A stretch of 64,000 nt of DNA from Paraburkholderia rhynchosiae. Its GTDB lineage: Bacteria > Pseudomonadota > Gammaproteobacteria > Burkholderiales > Burkholderiaceae. Under the pieces are notes generated by a model. It was not told the origin of the DNA and searched no databases. It saw only the letters and a list, made by a program, of their open reading frames with translations. Both the position numbers and the translations under genes were made by a program. The DNA is taken from NCBI RefSeq assembly GCF_002879865.1, contig NZ_PNXY01000030.1, forward strand, positions 1 through 64,000, in the 5' to 3' direction. Shown here in pieces: positions 54,377 to 64,000 of this stretch. The stretch's first letter is position 1. The number at the start of each line of letters is the position of its first letter.

Positions 54377-55267
54377 CTAGCGCGCGGCCATCACCGCGCC
54401 GACACTCGCGGCAACCACCAGCAATGTCCCCACGATCTGCAAAACGCCCATCGGCTGATGCAATACGATGAAGCCTGCCACCGCGCCGATAGCGGGCTCG
54501 ACGCTCATCAGGATTCCGAACGAACCTGCCGGCATATGACGCAGCGCCACCATTTCGAGCGCATACGGCAATAGCGGAACGAGTATCGCGAGGCCCGCCG
54601 TTGCCGCGAGTTGGCCTGGCGCGATGTGCAGACCGCTCTCCGCGAGGCCGAAAGGCGTGGCGATGAGCGCCGCTGCAATCAATGAAACCGACAGGCCCTC
54701 GAGTCCGACGAACAGCTTGCCGGCCTTTTTCATCAGCACGATGTAGCTGCCCCAGCCTAACGCCGCTGCCAATGCAAGCAATACGCCGAGCGGTTCGCCG
54801 ATCCTGCCTGCGCGATCGCGCGAGAGCAGCACGACGCCCGCAATCGCCAGCACGGGCCACAGCAGCGCGCGTGCGCGGCGCACAGCGAGCGTCGCGACTG
54901 CCAGCGGCCCGAGAAAATCGATCGCGACGGCAAGGCCGAGCGGGATGCGTTGAAGCGCCGCAAAAAAACATAAGGTCATGCCGGCCATCGCGGCGCCGAG
55001 CGCGCCCGCGGCGACCCAATGCGCACGGGAATAAGCGAGAAGCCGCGGACGCACCAGCACCGCGAGCACCAGTGCGGCCCAGCTCAGGCGCAGCCACGTC
55101 GTGCTGAGCGAACCGTAAGCGGCCATGGTCGGGGCGGAAAGTGCAGCGCCGAATTGCACACTCGACATCGACAGCATGCACAGCAGCGCCGCCCCGGCTG
55201 CGGCGCTCGCCGGCTTCATGGTGGTGTGCGCCGGGTCGATCGCGCGCTTGATCGTCGTGTGCTGCAT
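54377..55267 (-). CDS. EamA-family (RhtA-like) exporter
   Basis: A 296-residue drug/metabolite transporter with ten helices in two EamA repeats. The first repeat (MLSMSSVQFGAALSAPTMAAYG) and the second (LGWGSYIVLMKKAGKLFVGLEGLSVSLIAAALI) resemble RhtA, the threonine/homoserine exporter. Substrate unknown. It is divergent from the LysR gene at 55367, which most likely regulates it. Confidence 0.87.
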   Translation of the reverse strand: MQHTTIKRAIDPAHTTMKPASAAAGAALLCMLSMSSVQFGAALSAPTMAAYGSLSTTWLRLSWAALVLAVLVRPRLLAYSRAHWVAAGALGAAMAGMTLCFFAALQRIPLGLAVAIDFLGPLAVATLAVRRARALLWPVLAIAGVVLLSRDRAGRIGEPLGVLLALAAALGWGSYIVLMKKAGKLFVGLEGLSVSLIAAALIATPFGLAESGLHIAPGQLAATAGLAILVPLLPYALEMVALRHMPAGSFGILMSVEPAIGAVAGFIVLHQPMGVLQIVGTLLVVAASVGAVMAAR

Positions 55268-55366
55268 GGTGTCTTTTGCGGTTTATGGGGAATGGTCACG
55301 CTATCTTATCGGCTCGTGCGCTACTAAGATAAGTTGATATTTCTTATGCCGGCTTCAGGAATCGTG

Positions 55367-56269
55367 ATGACCCGTGACATCGACAGCAGTTTGCTTCGCG
55401 CGTTTGTCACCGTTGCCGAGGCGGGCGCGGTGGGAGTGGCCGCGAGCCGCCTCGCGCGCACTCAGGCGGCGGTGAGCATGCAATTACGCCGCCTTGAAGA
55501 AGACCTCGGCCAGCGCCTGCTCGACCGCTCGCCACGCGGCGTGCAACTCACCGAAGCCGGGCATCTGCTGCTGCCCTATGCGCAAGCCATCCTCGGCGCA
55601 GGCGCGGATGCACGGCGCGCGCTGAGCGCGGGGCAAGTCTCCGGCACTGTGCGGCTCGGCATGCTCGAGGACATCGCGGTGGGCCGTTTGCCGCGTGCGT
55701 TGCGGCGCTTCTCGATTGCTTATCCGCGGGTCGCGCTGGAGATCGTCGTGGACAGTAGTGCCACATTGTCGAAGCGCCTCGCGGACGGCGGTCTCGATGT
55801 GGTCGTCGCTGATCCGGCGCTGGTGGACGCGGCGCCACTGCTCACGTGGACGCAGCCTTTGTTCTGGATTGGCGCGCGCGGCTATAACCGCGAAGCGCAG
55901 ACGGCCTTGCCCGTGGTCGCGTTCGGCGGCCCGTGCTTGTGGCAGCAGAATGTGTTGACGGCGCTGCGCCGCGCGGGCATCGCGTGGCGCATCGTGTGCA
56001 CGAGCACGAGCTTGCCGGCGGTGCAGTCGGCGGTTGAAGCGGGGCTCGGTGTGTCGGTATTGCTCGAAGGCAATATTCGTTCGGAGTCCATGAAGATTCT
56101 CGGTCGCGCCGATGGCCTGCCGGATGCGCCCACTGCGGACTTCGGACTCTTTATGCGCGAAGTGGTGGGCACACAGGCGGCTGCGGTGCATACGTTGCAG
56201 AGTTTTCTGTGTGAGGAACTGCATCTGGGCTTGCGCGAGAGCGAGCCTCTGCTGCCGTCGATGGACTGA
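55367..56269 (+). CDS. LysR-family transcriptional regulator, divergent to the EamA gene
   Basis: A 300-residue LysR regulator: IDSSLLRAFVTVAEAGAVGVAASRLARTQAAVSMQLRRLEEDLGQRLLDR is the DNA-binding domain; the effector domain follows from about 90. ATG 55367 gives the usual short N-terminus; an in-frame start 11 codons earlier is less likely. Predicted regulator of the EamA exporter. Confidence 0.92.
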   Translation: MTRDIDSSLLRAFVTVAEAGAVGVAASRLARTQAAVSMQLRRLEEDLGQRLLDRSPRGVQLTEAGHLLLPYAQAILGAGADARRALSAGQVSGTVRLGMLEDIAVGRLPRALRRFSIAYPRVALEIVVDSSATLSKRLADGGLDVVVADPALVDAAPLLTWTQPLFWIGARGYNREAQTALPVVAFGGPCLWQQNVLTALRRAGIAWRIVCTSTSLPAVQSAVEAGLGVSVLLEGNIRSESMKILGRADGLPDAPTADFGLFMREVVGTQAAAVHTLQSFLCEELHLGLRESEPLLPSMD

Positions 56270-56489
56270 CGTTCATGCGGACGCAGGATGCAGAGGAACG
56301 TCGAAGGGAAACGTCGAAGGGAACCGGCGCGAAAAACTGATAGCTTGCGTAGAGCATTGCGCCTGCTGCATTGCGGGGAAACCCCAGCGGGAGCAGCAAC
56401 TATTGCAATACGCCGTGGCAAGTATTGCAACGTGTCACTGGCACGCGCGCCGGGGCGGTCGTCCTCCGTTCACACAGTCAATTCGGCGA

Positions 56490-56651
56490 TCAGCGCCGGA
56501 TCACGCCCATCAGCAAGGTGACGAGGAAAATCACCACGAAGATGAAGAACAGCACCTTGGCGATCTCGGATGCGCCGGCGGCGATGCCGCCAAAGCCGAA
56601 TACCGCGGCGATGATAGCGATGACGAAGAAGATTGCAGCGTATCGAAGCAT
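56490..56651 (-). CDS. DUF1328 (YtjA-like) small membrane protein
   Basis: A 53-residue protein, [20 protein letters not shown] then [20 protein letters not shown], with two transmembrane helices. It belongs to the DUF1328 family of short, stress-related membrane proteins of unknown function. GGGAGG precedes its ATG by 6 bases on the minus strand. The frame continues upstream, but the family start is clear. Confidence 0.9.
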   Translation of the reverse strand: MLRYAAIFFVIAIIAAVFGFGGIAAGASEIAKVLFFIFVVIFLVTLLMGVIRR

Positions 56652-58097
56652 GAGGCCTCCCACCGATGAATTGCTGGTTGAAAACGGCGACTCGCGCTGG
56701 CGTTGCAAGCCTGGACGAGCGATCTGCCGGCGAGCGAGATTGAGCAATAGCTGTGCCCATGCATATCGTCCACGGATCGTGTGGGATACGCGGCAGCGGC
56801 CGGCATGAGCCAGACTCGCGCAGTTGTCTCTTTTGCAACAACCATCGTCACCTGACTGCCATGCGTCAGCCATCTATCTTGCAATGAATTGCTGCCAAAC
56901 CGTACCCGCCGCTGCGCCCTTGATAGCCAGGAAAAGGAATTTCCGCTGATGATAACGTTTGCGCGGGCCGATAAACCTTCGAATTACATAATCTAAGGCG
57001 CGGAAGTTATGTGAGCCGTCATAAGCTGCGCGGCTGACTTGAAAGATCGTCAGTTGGATGTAATAGCCACCCCGTCAATATGAAAGCCGCCCGAGCTTGT
57101 GGGATCATTTTTGCGAGCCTCAGCGGAAACTCACTGCGGCTGCTTGCCCAGTGCCTGGAAAATCAGACCAGAATGCGCGCAAGACGTACTGCCATCCGCG
57201 GCGTGTCGCGATCGCGAATCCAGTTTCACGATTCTCGAAGAAATAAGGTCGATCCAATAGTTAGGACTCGAGCTGCGTATGTGAAATTTTTATGAAATAA
57301 CGAATGCCGGAATCCGTCCGCGATTTCTTGAGGTCGAGCCGGATAATAGGAGTGAGAGCGCATGTCCGAGGCGATTTCTCGTTAAAGCCAGTTTGACTCC
57401 GTGCCGCTGAGGGAAGCGGTGGGCCGCGACGCGCCTGGCTCGCTGCGGATAAGCCGCGTCGAAGGCCACATCGAGTCCGCCGCCGCTCGGGGGCCACACC
57501 GCGACCGCGATAATTTCCAGTTTGCACTTTATGGCACCGTATGGCGCGGAGCTAACTTTGCCCGGTTAATCTGGCGGGATCAGGTCACGAAACGGTTAAG
57601 TCGTTTCGCAAATTGTTAATTGCTGTCAAATCCAACGCGCTTCAAATGGAGTGGTTGCAGGACGTAAAACGTTTGCGGAGTCGTACTCGGCGCAGTAGCG
57701 CGCGAGTTAGTTCAGGTTTGTCCATCTTTGACCATTGTGGGTGAAAATTTCTTGCCGAGAATGCTCGTGCAATTTAAAAAAAGAGCCATTAGAATGCGCA
57801 GCCTGGACGCGAGGCGACTATTAACGGGCAGAGGGGCTCCAGCGGTATTTTTGTACGCCGCTGTAAAGGTCGACGGAGAGCGTGTCAAAAAGGGGCGGTC
57901 AATTCCGGCGGGCTGCGGTAAAACCCAAAGAAAAGCTGCGTTCAACGTGAGTCGGTAAAAGAGCAATAAACCAAGAAGAAAATCACATGCCATTGGGGAT
58001 TCAAACGATAGGTGGAGCGAGGCGGGCGCTTCGCGACGCACCAGGCGGCGAGCCGGGACCGACGCGTCTCGAGCGGCGACGGGCTCAGCCGCGCCTC
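56652..58097. other. Long AT-richer intergenic region upstream of pelA
   Basis: About 1.4 kb with lower GC than the neighbours and no supported gene. Short open frames occur (57080-57295 plus strand, 57261-57527 minus strand) but lack motifs. An inverted repeat CGAAACG...CGTTTCG (57588-57594 and 57602-57608) may be a regulator site. The pel operon promoter must lie in this stretch. Confidence 0.5.
57588..57608. repeat. Inverted repeat upstream of pelA
   Basis: CGAAACG (57588-57594) and CGTTTCG (57602-57608) separated by seven bases form a seven-pair dyad. It is AT-balanced and has no T-run, so it looks more like a protein-binding site than a terminator. Confidence 0.5.
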
Positions 58098-60920
58098 ATG
58101 CGCATGTCGGAACGCGCTGTCCTTGCGGCGCTCGCCATCGCCTGCGCGAGTGCGAACGCTCAGTCGACGCAACCGCAACCCCGATCCGCGCCGGTGGCCG
58201 CGCAGCCGCTAGCGCACGCAGAAGCGCGCGTTGCGGAACCGCGTCCCTCGCCGTCAGTCAATCTCGCGTTTTTCGACGGCCCCAATGTGCCGGTCGATCT
58301 GTTGCAAGCCTTCGATGCCGTCGTCGTCGATCCGTCGCACGGTTTCGATCCGACCGCCCATGCGTTGCGCCATACCGTATGGCTCGCGCGCACCCATGCG
58401 GATGCCGCGGCGAGCACGCCCACTGCATTCGTCCCGAGCCAGATCGAGCCGCTGTGGCAGCGCGGTTATCGCGGCTTCCTGCTGGACACGCCGCAAGCGC
58501 TTGCATCGATCGGCGCGATCCGCGCGGTTCACCCGGACGCGCGAATCGTGGTCGGCGGCGCTGACGCGCTGACGCTCGCGACGCCGCATGCGCAAGCGCT
58601 GTATGCGGTGGTGGGTCCGTCGCTCGTCAGCGGTGCGAGCGCGAACGGTGCGGGGCAGACCGTCGTTTCCGCAGACGACCGCGCGGCGCGCGTCGCCGCT
58701 GCGCAAGCATTCATGCGGCAGACGGGCGTGCCCGTCGTGTCGATCGAATATTGCCCCGCGGATGACCGCGCGTGCGCGCGCAAGACGGCCGCGCAGGTGG
58801 TGGCGGCGGGCGTCACGCCCTACGTGACCGACGTGGCGCGCGGTGTGGTCGGCATCGGCGCAATCGAGGTGCTGCCGCGTAAGGTGCTCGTCGTCCAGGA
58901 TACCAGCGGCGACCTGCTGCTCGACGAAACCCCCGGCGTGCGGGATCTGGCAATGCCGCTGAACTATCTTGGCTATGACGTGGAGTACGCGAACGTCAAC
59001 GGCACGCTTCCCGACGACGTCACGCCCGACCGCTACGCCGGCGTCGTTGCATGGCTGCAGGGCAGCAGCACGCAGGACAGCGCTGTGTGGCGCAGGTGGG
59101 TCGATGCGCGCGTCGCCTCGCACATTCCCGTCGCATTTCTTGGCCAGTTCGGTTTCGACGCGGCCGAGGACGAAGGACGCGCGCTCGATCTGCAAGCAGT
59201 GCCGGGTCCGTTCAGCGACAAAGTGGACGTCGTCTCGCGCGATCCGATGATCGGCTTCGAGATCGATCCAAAGCTCGGCCCGCGCGATCTGACGGGCGTT
59301 CAGGTGGGCGCTGCGAGCCGGCCGCTGCTACGCGTGAAGAGCGGTCAGGCGACGGTGGACCCGGTCGCGATCACGCCATGGGGCGGCTTTGCGATGAGCC
59401 CGTACACGGTCGTGTCGCTCAACGGCATCGACCAGGAACGCTGGGCCATTCAGCCGATCTCCTTCCTTGCCGCTGCATTGCGTCTACAGCAGATGCCGTC
59501 GCCGAGCGTTACCACGGAGAACGGGCGGCGCCTCTTCATGTCGCACGTCGACGGAGACGGTTTCGCGTCGCGTGCCGAATTTCCCGGCGCAGACTATTCG
59601 GGCGAAGCGCTGTATCAGCAGATTTTTACGCGCTACAAGGTGCCGATGACGCTCTCGGTCATCGAGGGCGAAGTGGGTCCGACGGGTCTCTACCCGAAAA
59701 TCTCGCCGCGTCTTGAGGAGATCGCGCGCAAGATGTTCGCGCTGCCTTACGTCGCAATCGGCACCCATACATACTCGCATCCGTTTGACTGGGGCAGTGT
59801 GGACGCGAAGACCGGCCAGCGTGTGGACCGCGGCGGCGGCGACACCGCGTTTTCGCTGGAGATTCCGGACTACACGTTCGACATCGACCGCGAGGTGACG
59901 GGCTCCATCGATTACATCAACACGCGCCTTGCGCCTCCCGGCAAAAAGACGACCATCCTGCAATGGCCGGGCAACTGCAAGCCGCCCGCGCTGGTGGTGC
60001 GCAAGGTCTATGCGGCGGGCGTCGCGAACGTGAACGGGGGCGATACCGTCATCACGAAGAGCGCGAGCAGCTGGACCAACATCGCACCGATCGGCGTCGA
60101 CAAGGGGCCGGGTGCGTACCAGGTCTATGCGCCTAATCAGGACGAGAACGTCTACACGAACGACTGGCTGGGCCCGTTCTACGGCTTCACGCGCGTGCTC
60201 GAAACCTTCGACATGACGGACAAGCCGCTGCGCTTCAAGCCTATCGACCTGTACTACCACATGTACAGCGGCACGAAGGTCGCCTCGCTGCGCGCGCTCG
60301 ACCAGATTTTCACCGCGGTGCTCAGGCAATCGGTGCTGCCGGTGCAGATGACCGACTACACGCAGAAGGTGCTCGACTGGCGCTCGTTCGCGGTCGCGCG
60401 CGCCGTGCGTGGCGACGTCGACGCGAATCCGGATGCCAATGCGCCCAAGCGCGCGGACGGCGACTGGATCGTGCGCGGCAACGGCGAAGTGCGCGAGTTG
60501 CACTGGCCGCTGTCGACGGCACCGGATCTGCACGCGTCGGCCGGTGTCACCGGCTATTCGTCCGGCCCGGACGGCACTTATATCCACATCGCGGACGGCG
60601 CCGCGCGCGTGTCGTTCAACCGTGCCGATGTCCGCGATACCCCCACCGGAGCGCTTTCGAAGGCGAGCGCATTGCCCTACATCGCCGAAGCCAACGGCTT
60701 CGTGCGCAACTTCAGGCGCGACGCAAACGGCATGTCGTTCGAATTCGGCGGCTACTACCAGCCGTTCGTCAGGCTCGCCCACGCTGGGAGCTGCAGCGTG
60801 AGCGTCGCGGGACGTCCCGTCGCTACCCATCGCGACGGTGCTGGCTTGCGCTTCGATACGCCGGCCTCCCCCGGTCTTCAGGTGAACTATCAGCCCGTCG
60901 AGATTTCCTGTGAGCGCTAA
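58098..60920 (+). CDS. pelA: PelA, Pel polysaccharide deacetylase/hydrolase
   Basis: A 940-residue periplasmic enzyme. Signal peptide MRMSERAVLAALAIACASANA; then a glycoside-hydrolase-like TIM barrel (residues about 50-300) with putative catalytic Glu217 in VSIEYCP, and a reductase-like and a carbohydrate-esterase domain with the metal motif Asp485/Asp487 (MSHVDGDGF) and His557/His561 (IGTHTYSHPF). Spacing between these four matches D528/D530/H600/H604 of P. aeruginosa PelA. It deacetylates and trims Pel exopolysaccharide. The frame is open from ATG 57987, but the signal peptide fits 58098. Next gene pelB overlaps. Confidence 0.93.
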   Translation: MRMSERAVLAALAIACASANAQSTQPQPRSAPVAAQPLAHAEARVAEPRPSPSVNLAFFDGPNVPVDLLQAFDAVVVDPSHGFDPTAHALRHTVWLARTHADAAASTPTAFVPSQIEPLWQRGYRGFLLDTPQALASIGAIRAVHPDARIVVGGADALTLATPHAQALYAVVGPSLVSGASANGAGQTVVSADDRAARVAAAQAFMRQTGVPVVSIEYCPADDRACARKTAAQVVAAGVTPYVTDVARGVVGIGAIEVLPRKVLVVQDTSGDLLLDETPGVRDLAMPLNYLGYDVEYANVNGTLPDDVTPDRYAGVVAWLQGSSTQDSAVWRRWVDARVASHIPVAFLGQFGFDAAEDEGRALDLQAVPGPFSDKVDVVSRDPMIGFEIDPKLGPRDLTGVQVGAASRPLLRVKSGQATVDPVAITPWGGFAMSPYTVVSLNGIDQERWAIQPISFLAAALRLQQMPSPSVTTENGRRLFMSHVDGDGFASRAEFPGADYSGEALYQQIFTRYKVPMTLSVIEGEVGPTGLYPKISPRLEEIARKMFALPYVAIGTHTYSHPFDWGSVDAKTGQRVDRGGGDTAFSLEIPDYTFDIDREVTGSIDYINTRLAPPGKKTTILQWPGNCKPPALVVRKVYAAGVANVNGGDTVITKSASSWTNIAPIGVDKGPGAYQVYAPNQDENVYTNDWLGPFYGFTRVLETFDMTDKPLRFKPIDLYYHMYSGTKVASLRALDQIFTAVLRQSVLPVQMTDYTQKVLDWRSFAVARAVRGDVDANPDANAPKRADGDWIVRGNGEVRELHWPLSTAPDLHASAGVTGYSSGPDGTYIHIADGAARVSFNRADVRDTPTGALSKASALPYIAEANGFVRNFRRDANGMSFEFGGYYQPFVRLAHAGSCSVSVAGRPVATHRDGAGLRFDTPASPGLQVNYQPVEISCER

Positions 60921-63900
60921 ACGTCCCCGTATCGCTCCGACCTGGCTCGTCTGTCTGCTGGCGGGCGTCGTGCTGCTGACGATATACGGTGTGTCGCCGC
61001 GCGGCGGCTTGCATCAGCGCGTGGCGTCGGTCGGCGCGCCCAGCGAGCTGAGCATCGCGTATCTCGAAGCATGGTCAAAGGGACGGCCCGATAACGAGGA
61101 GTTCCTGTCCTTGCTCGGTGCGCAGTATTCGTATCTGGGGCGCACCGCGGATACCGAGCGGATCGCCGCGCGCATGGATGCGCTTGGCACCGACGACATG
61201 CGTCGCAGCGCGACGATGCTGCGTCTTTCGGTGGCCGAGCAACGCACGTTTGCGATTGCCGAAGACGATCCGCGCCGCGCCCGCGAGCTGAGCGACCTGC
61301 GCGTGCATTTGCAGGAAGCAGCAAAGCTGCAGTGGGCGCCGAAGGACCTCGAATGGCTCGCGCAGCGCGCCGCTGGCGTCGGCTTACCCGATCTCGCGAT
61401 GCAGCTTTACGCACGGCTGTCGGCTAACGATCCCGACGGTCGCATGAAGTGGGACACACAGATCACGCGTTACGCGCTGCAAGTGGGCGACTATCGTGCG
61501 GCTGCCGATGCCTGGTTCCGTCAGCAAGCGGTGGCACGCACGCGCGACGAGCAGCGCCGTTGTTTCGTGGCCGGCCTGCACGCGTTGCAATCGGGCAATC
61601 TGCTGGATGAAGCGCTTGCTGCGGCGGACGCGCGTGGCGGCAAGCTCACTGACGATCCGGCGACGCTGGTAGTGCTGCTGAATCTCGCGCGCGCGGCGAA
61701 TCGTCCGCAAGCCGTTGATCGCTACGCGAAGATGCTGGCGCGCTATGCGTCGAACGAATTGCGTGAGTGGCAGCGGGGAACGGCGCCGCAGCAGCAGCGC
61801 GCGCAATACGCATATATGGACGGACCCGTCGCGCGGCATGGCGGCTTCGTGCTTGCGAGTTTGCGCGAGGCGATGCGCGGCGACGCGCAAAAGCCGGGCA
61901 GGGCGCACGTCGTTCGCGTCGGGACCGCAGCGACCGCAGCGACCGCAGCGACCGCAGCGACTACGACAACCCCCGACTCCGGCATCGCAAGCACCGTATT
62001 CCAGGCGTTCGTCGAATCCGGCGACCTCCCGAGTGCACAAAAAATCGCCGCGCAACAGGTGCAGCGCGACCCGCGCTCGGCACTGTGGGTCAAGCGTCTC
62101 GCTCAGGTAGCCGAATGGAACCGCGACCCCTCGCTCGCGCTGAAATCGTGGCTCGAATATGCGCAGGTATCCAACGATCCCGTCGGCTGGCAGAACGTGC
62201 TGCGTATCGCGCCAATGCTGAACGACGACGAAGCGTATCTCGTCGCGCTGGTTCACCAGGCGCGCGCAACGCCTGGCGACATGAAGCTTGTTGACAGCGT
62301 TACCGCCACGTACGAACGCCTCGGTCGCCCCGACGACGGTCTAGCGTTCCTGCGTTCGCTGCCGCGGGGCGCGAATGGCGACGCAATCGATCAACGCATC
62401 GGCGGGCTGGCGGAACGCGCGGGCCACGACGAAGAGGCGCTTGCGACCTACCGTGCAGTGCAGGCGCGTCATCCGAACGACGCCACGGCCGCGCTGCGCA
62501 CCGCGAGCGTGCTGTATCGCCAGGGCGACTATCGGGCATCGCTTGCCGCGCTGGCCGCCGCGCGCGCGGGCGCAAAAGACAACGACGAAGTTTTTTGGCG
62601 CAACTACGCCGAACTGGCCCGACTGGTGCAACGCGACGACGAGGCGAACGAAGCGTATCGTCATCTGCTCGCGAGCGGCGTGGCGACGCGCGAGGACCTC
62701 GGCGAAATGACGGACTTCTACGATCCGTATCCGATCGACGCCGGCCGCATCGCCGAATTGCGCTTTCATCGCGAACACACGGCGCGTGCATTGCGCGACG
62801 CGATCTACTACTACCTGGACGCCCAGGCGTTGGACCGCATTGCGGCGCTGCTCGCGAATCTGACGCCGGACGAGCGCAAGACCGCAGAGGCCTCGCCCGC
62901 ATTGCTCGGCGTGCGCGCTGAATACTATCGCCTGATGGGCGAGCCGCAAAACGCGCTTGCCGATCTGAAGGGGGCGGTCGATCTGCCTGGCGCGGGCTCG
63001 GACGTGAGCGCCGCCTATCTGTGGACGCTCGTCGACTACGGCAGCGACGCCGACCTTCGCGCCGCGCTCAAGCGCTGGCGCGGCAGCGCTGCTCAAAGCT
63101 CGGCCTTGTGGGGGCCGTTCGCCGCAGCCGAAATGCGCCTGAACCGGCCCGTCGCCGCGCTCGAATATCTGCGCCGCCAGACGGGCATGATGTCGCGCGA
63201 TCCGCTGTGGCTGCTGACCTATGCCGACGCACAGGAACAGTCTGGTCATGCGGGACTCGCGTGGATGATCCGCAAGAAGGTGTGGCTGCAATTGCAGGAC
63301 GAACAGGTGAAACTCGCAAAGCTTCACGGCGCACAACGCGCGTCGATGCGCGGCCGCACCGCACAGGATGCCGAAACGGCAACCGATCTGCGCGGGCGGC
63401 GCGTGACCTTGTCGACGGAATTTGCAACTGGCGACGTCTCCGCCGCGTTGCTCGACGACCTGATGGCGACCCATGCGACGCCCGCCGACGTCGCGCAAAT
63501 GCGCCGCACTCTGATCGGCAACGTGAAGGGTCTGCCCGGCGGCGCGCCGATGCAAGGCGCCGATCTGCCGCAAAACGCGCAAGTGCGGGGCGCGGTCGCG
63601 AAAGACGTCGCAATTGCATGGGCGCTGTCGCACGAAAGCAATCCGCTTGCGAAGCGCTGGCTCGCGCAGCAGTATGCCGAACGCCTGTCGCGTCCCGCCG
63701 ACGCGCGGCTCACGATCGCCCTTGCCGGGAACGACGTCGGCGAGATGGAGCGCCTGCTGGAACAGGAACGCTCGCGCTTGCCGATCTACGACCGCATCGA
63801 CGCGACGATCGCCGTCGATCATCCTGATCGCGCGCAGCAGCTTGCGTTCGACGCCCTCGGCGGCGCGCCCGAAGACACCGAACTGCATACGCGGGTCACG

Positions 63901-64000
63901 GAGACGACGCTCGACTGGCCGCAATCGATCGACGCGAATGTCACGAGCTACGTCGAGCATCCGCTCGATTACGTCGAGGCAACGCTCGCCGGCAGCCGCA
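60910..64000 (+). CDS. pelB: PelB, TPR/outer-membrane export protein (3' end outside window)
   Basis: From GTG 60910 (overlapping the pelA stop by 11 bases) an uninterrupted frame runs to the window end, 1030 codons so far. It begins with a short cytoplasmic part and one membrane anchor (TWLVCLLAGVVLLTIYGVSPR), then TPR-like helical repeats (for example DLAMQLYARLSANDPDGRMKWDTQI and DEEALATYRAVQARHPNDATAAL). P. aeruginosa PelB has 1193 residues, with the outer-membrane beta-barrel at the C-terminus, so about 160 residues remain off-window. It exports Pel and holds PelA in place. A 9-bp repeat (61924-61959) codes for a TAA-type linker. Confidence 0.92.
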   Translation, partial: MSAKRPRIAPTWLVCLLAGVVLLTIYGVSPRGGLHQRVASVGAPSELSIAYLEAWSKGRPDNEEFLSLLGAQYSYLGRTADTERIAARMDALGTDDMRRSATMLRLSVAEQRTFAIAEDDPRRARELSDLRVHLQEAAKLQWAPKDLEWLAQRAAGVGLPDLAMQLYARLSANDPDGRMKWDTQITRYALQVGDYRAAADAWFRQQAVARTRDEQRRCFVAGLHALQSGNLLDEALAAADARGGKLTDDPATLVVLLNLARAANRPQAVDRYAKMLARYASNELREWQRGTAPQQQRAQYAYMDGPVARHGGFVLASLREAMRGDAQKPGRAHVVRVGTAATAATAATAATTTTPDSGIASTVFQAFVESGDLPSAQKIAAQQVQRDPRSALWVKRLAQVAEWNRDPSLALKSWLEYAQVSNDPVGWQNVLRIAPMLNDDEAYLVALVHQARATPGDMKLVDSVTATYERLGRPDDGLAFLRSLPRGANGDAIDQRIGGLAERAGHDEEALATYRAVQARHPNDATAALRTASVLYRQGDYRASLAALAAARAGAKDNDEVFWRNYAELARLVQRDDEANEAYRHLLASGVATREDLGEMTDFYDPYPIDAGRIAELRFHREHTARALRDAIYYYLDAQALDRIAALLANLTPDERKTAEASPALLGVRAEYYRLMGEPQNALADLKGAVDLPGAGSDVSAAYLWTLVDYGSDADLRAALKRWRGSAAQSSALWGPFAAAEMRLNRPVAALEYLRRQTGMMSRDPLWLLTYADAQEQSGHAGLAWMIRKKVWLQLQDEQVKLAKLHGAQRASMRGRTAQDAETATDLRGRRVTLSTEFATGDVSAALLDDLMATHATPADVAQMRRTLIGNVKGLPGGAPMQGADLPQNAQVRGAVAKDVAIAWALSHESNPLAKRWLAQQYAERLSRPADARLTIALAGNDVGEMERLLEQERSRLPIYDRIDATIAVDHPDRAQQLAFDALGGAPEDTELHTRVTETTLDWPQSIDANVTSYVEHPLDYVEATLAGSR
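61924..61959 (+). repeat. 9-bp tandem repeat (four copies) inside pelB
   Basis: ACCGCAGCG occurs four times head to tail, coding for Thr-Ala-Ala repeats in a linker between TPR blocks. Copy number change would not shift the frame. Confidence 0.9.

Noticed and set aside
57080-57527. Small open frames in the gap before pelA (57080-57295 plus and 57261-57527 minus)
   Set aside because: No ribosome site or motif and no family; the stretch looks like non-coding DNA.
62341-63960. 539-codon minus-strand frame at the right edge
   Set aside because: Opposite an uninterrupted plus-strand frame that reads as PelB from GTG 60910; no domain on the minus strand.

Overview
The window looks like a stretch of a Burkholderia sensu lato chromosome, most likely Paraburkholderia. 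This rests on the high GC content, the 3' end of a betaproteobacterial-type 5S rRNA at the left edge, a DUF3563 mini-protein, the bdhA-patatin pair, the ftrABCD ferrous-iron operon and a pel polysaccharide locus. I ran no database search; family names come from motif recognition. It reads as ordinary core or near-core chromosome with a few scars of lost genes, not as a genomic island.

Left part (1-13 kb): the 5S rRNA end and its terminator come first. Next is a short relic of an SOS mutasome operon: an intact LexA box, a frameshifted imuA 5' part and what looks like the last codons of dnaE2. An RmlD-like reductase follows, then a copZ/cueR copper pair with a textbook 19-bp-spacer MerR promoter, DUF3563, a secreted proline-rich protein, an orphan NitT/TauT-type binding protein, rlmJ, an aldo/keto reductase, bdhA plus a patatin phospholipase, an aromatic aminotransferase and uvrB.

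Iron-rich part (13-27 kb): ftrABCD (Fur box), hemP (Fur box), an SRPBCC protein, OsmC, a pirin/LysR divergent pair and a 39-residue secreted peptide gene. Then tonB-exbB-exbD lies downstream of bfd (Fur box), with an unlisted 20-residue membrane micro-ORF between bfd and tonB. murI, bacterioferritin and an iron-sulphur class I fumarase close the block. Three Fur-box-like sites match iron genes, so much of this block is probably one iron-responsive neighbourhood.

Middle (28-42 kb): an acetate module (acsA, DUF485, sodium:solute symporter with an EF-hand-like loop), tRNA-Ser(GGA) with a probable integrase relic behind it, an MFS exporter, an FMN split-barrel protein, CheV, DUF4142, a probable TPR/glycosyltransferase gene tail, an aldo/keto reductase, and an SDR with LysR regulators.

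Right part (42-64 kb): a short SSB-like protein, then a second perfect-dyad LexA box directly in front of a nearly 2000-residue UvrA-like protein with four ABC ATP-binding sites (two UvrA units in tandem). This SOS-controlled double UvrA is the most unusual gene in the window. A TldD/TldE-type pair, a GlxA-type AraC regulator, rmlC, a DMT exporter with a divergent LysR gene and a DUF1328 mini-protein follow. Pel exopolysaccharide genes pelA and pelB then run off the right edge.
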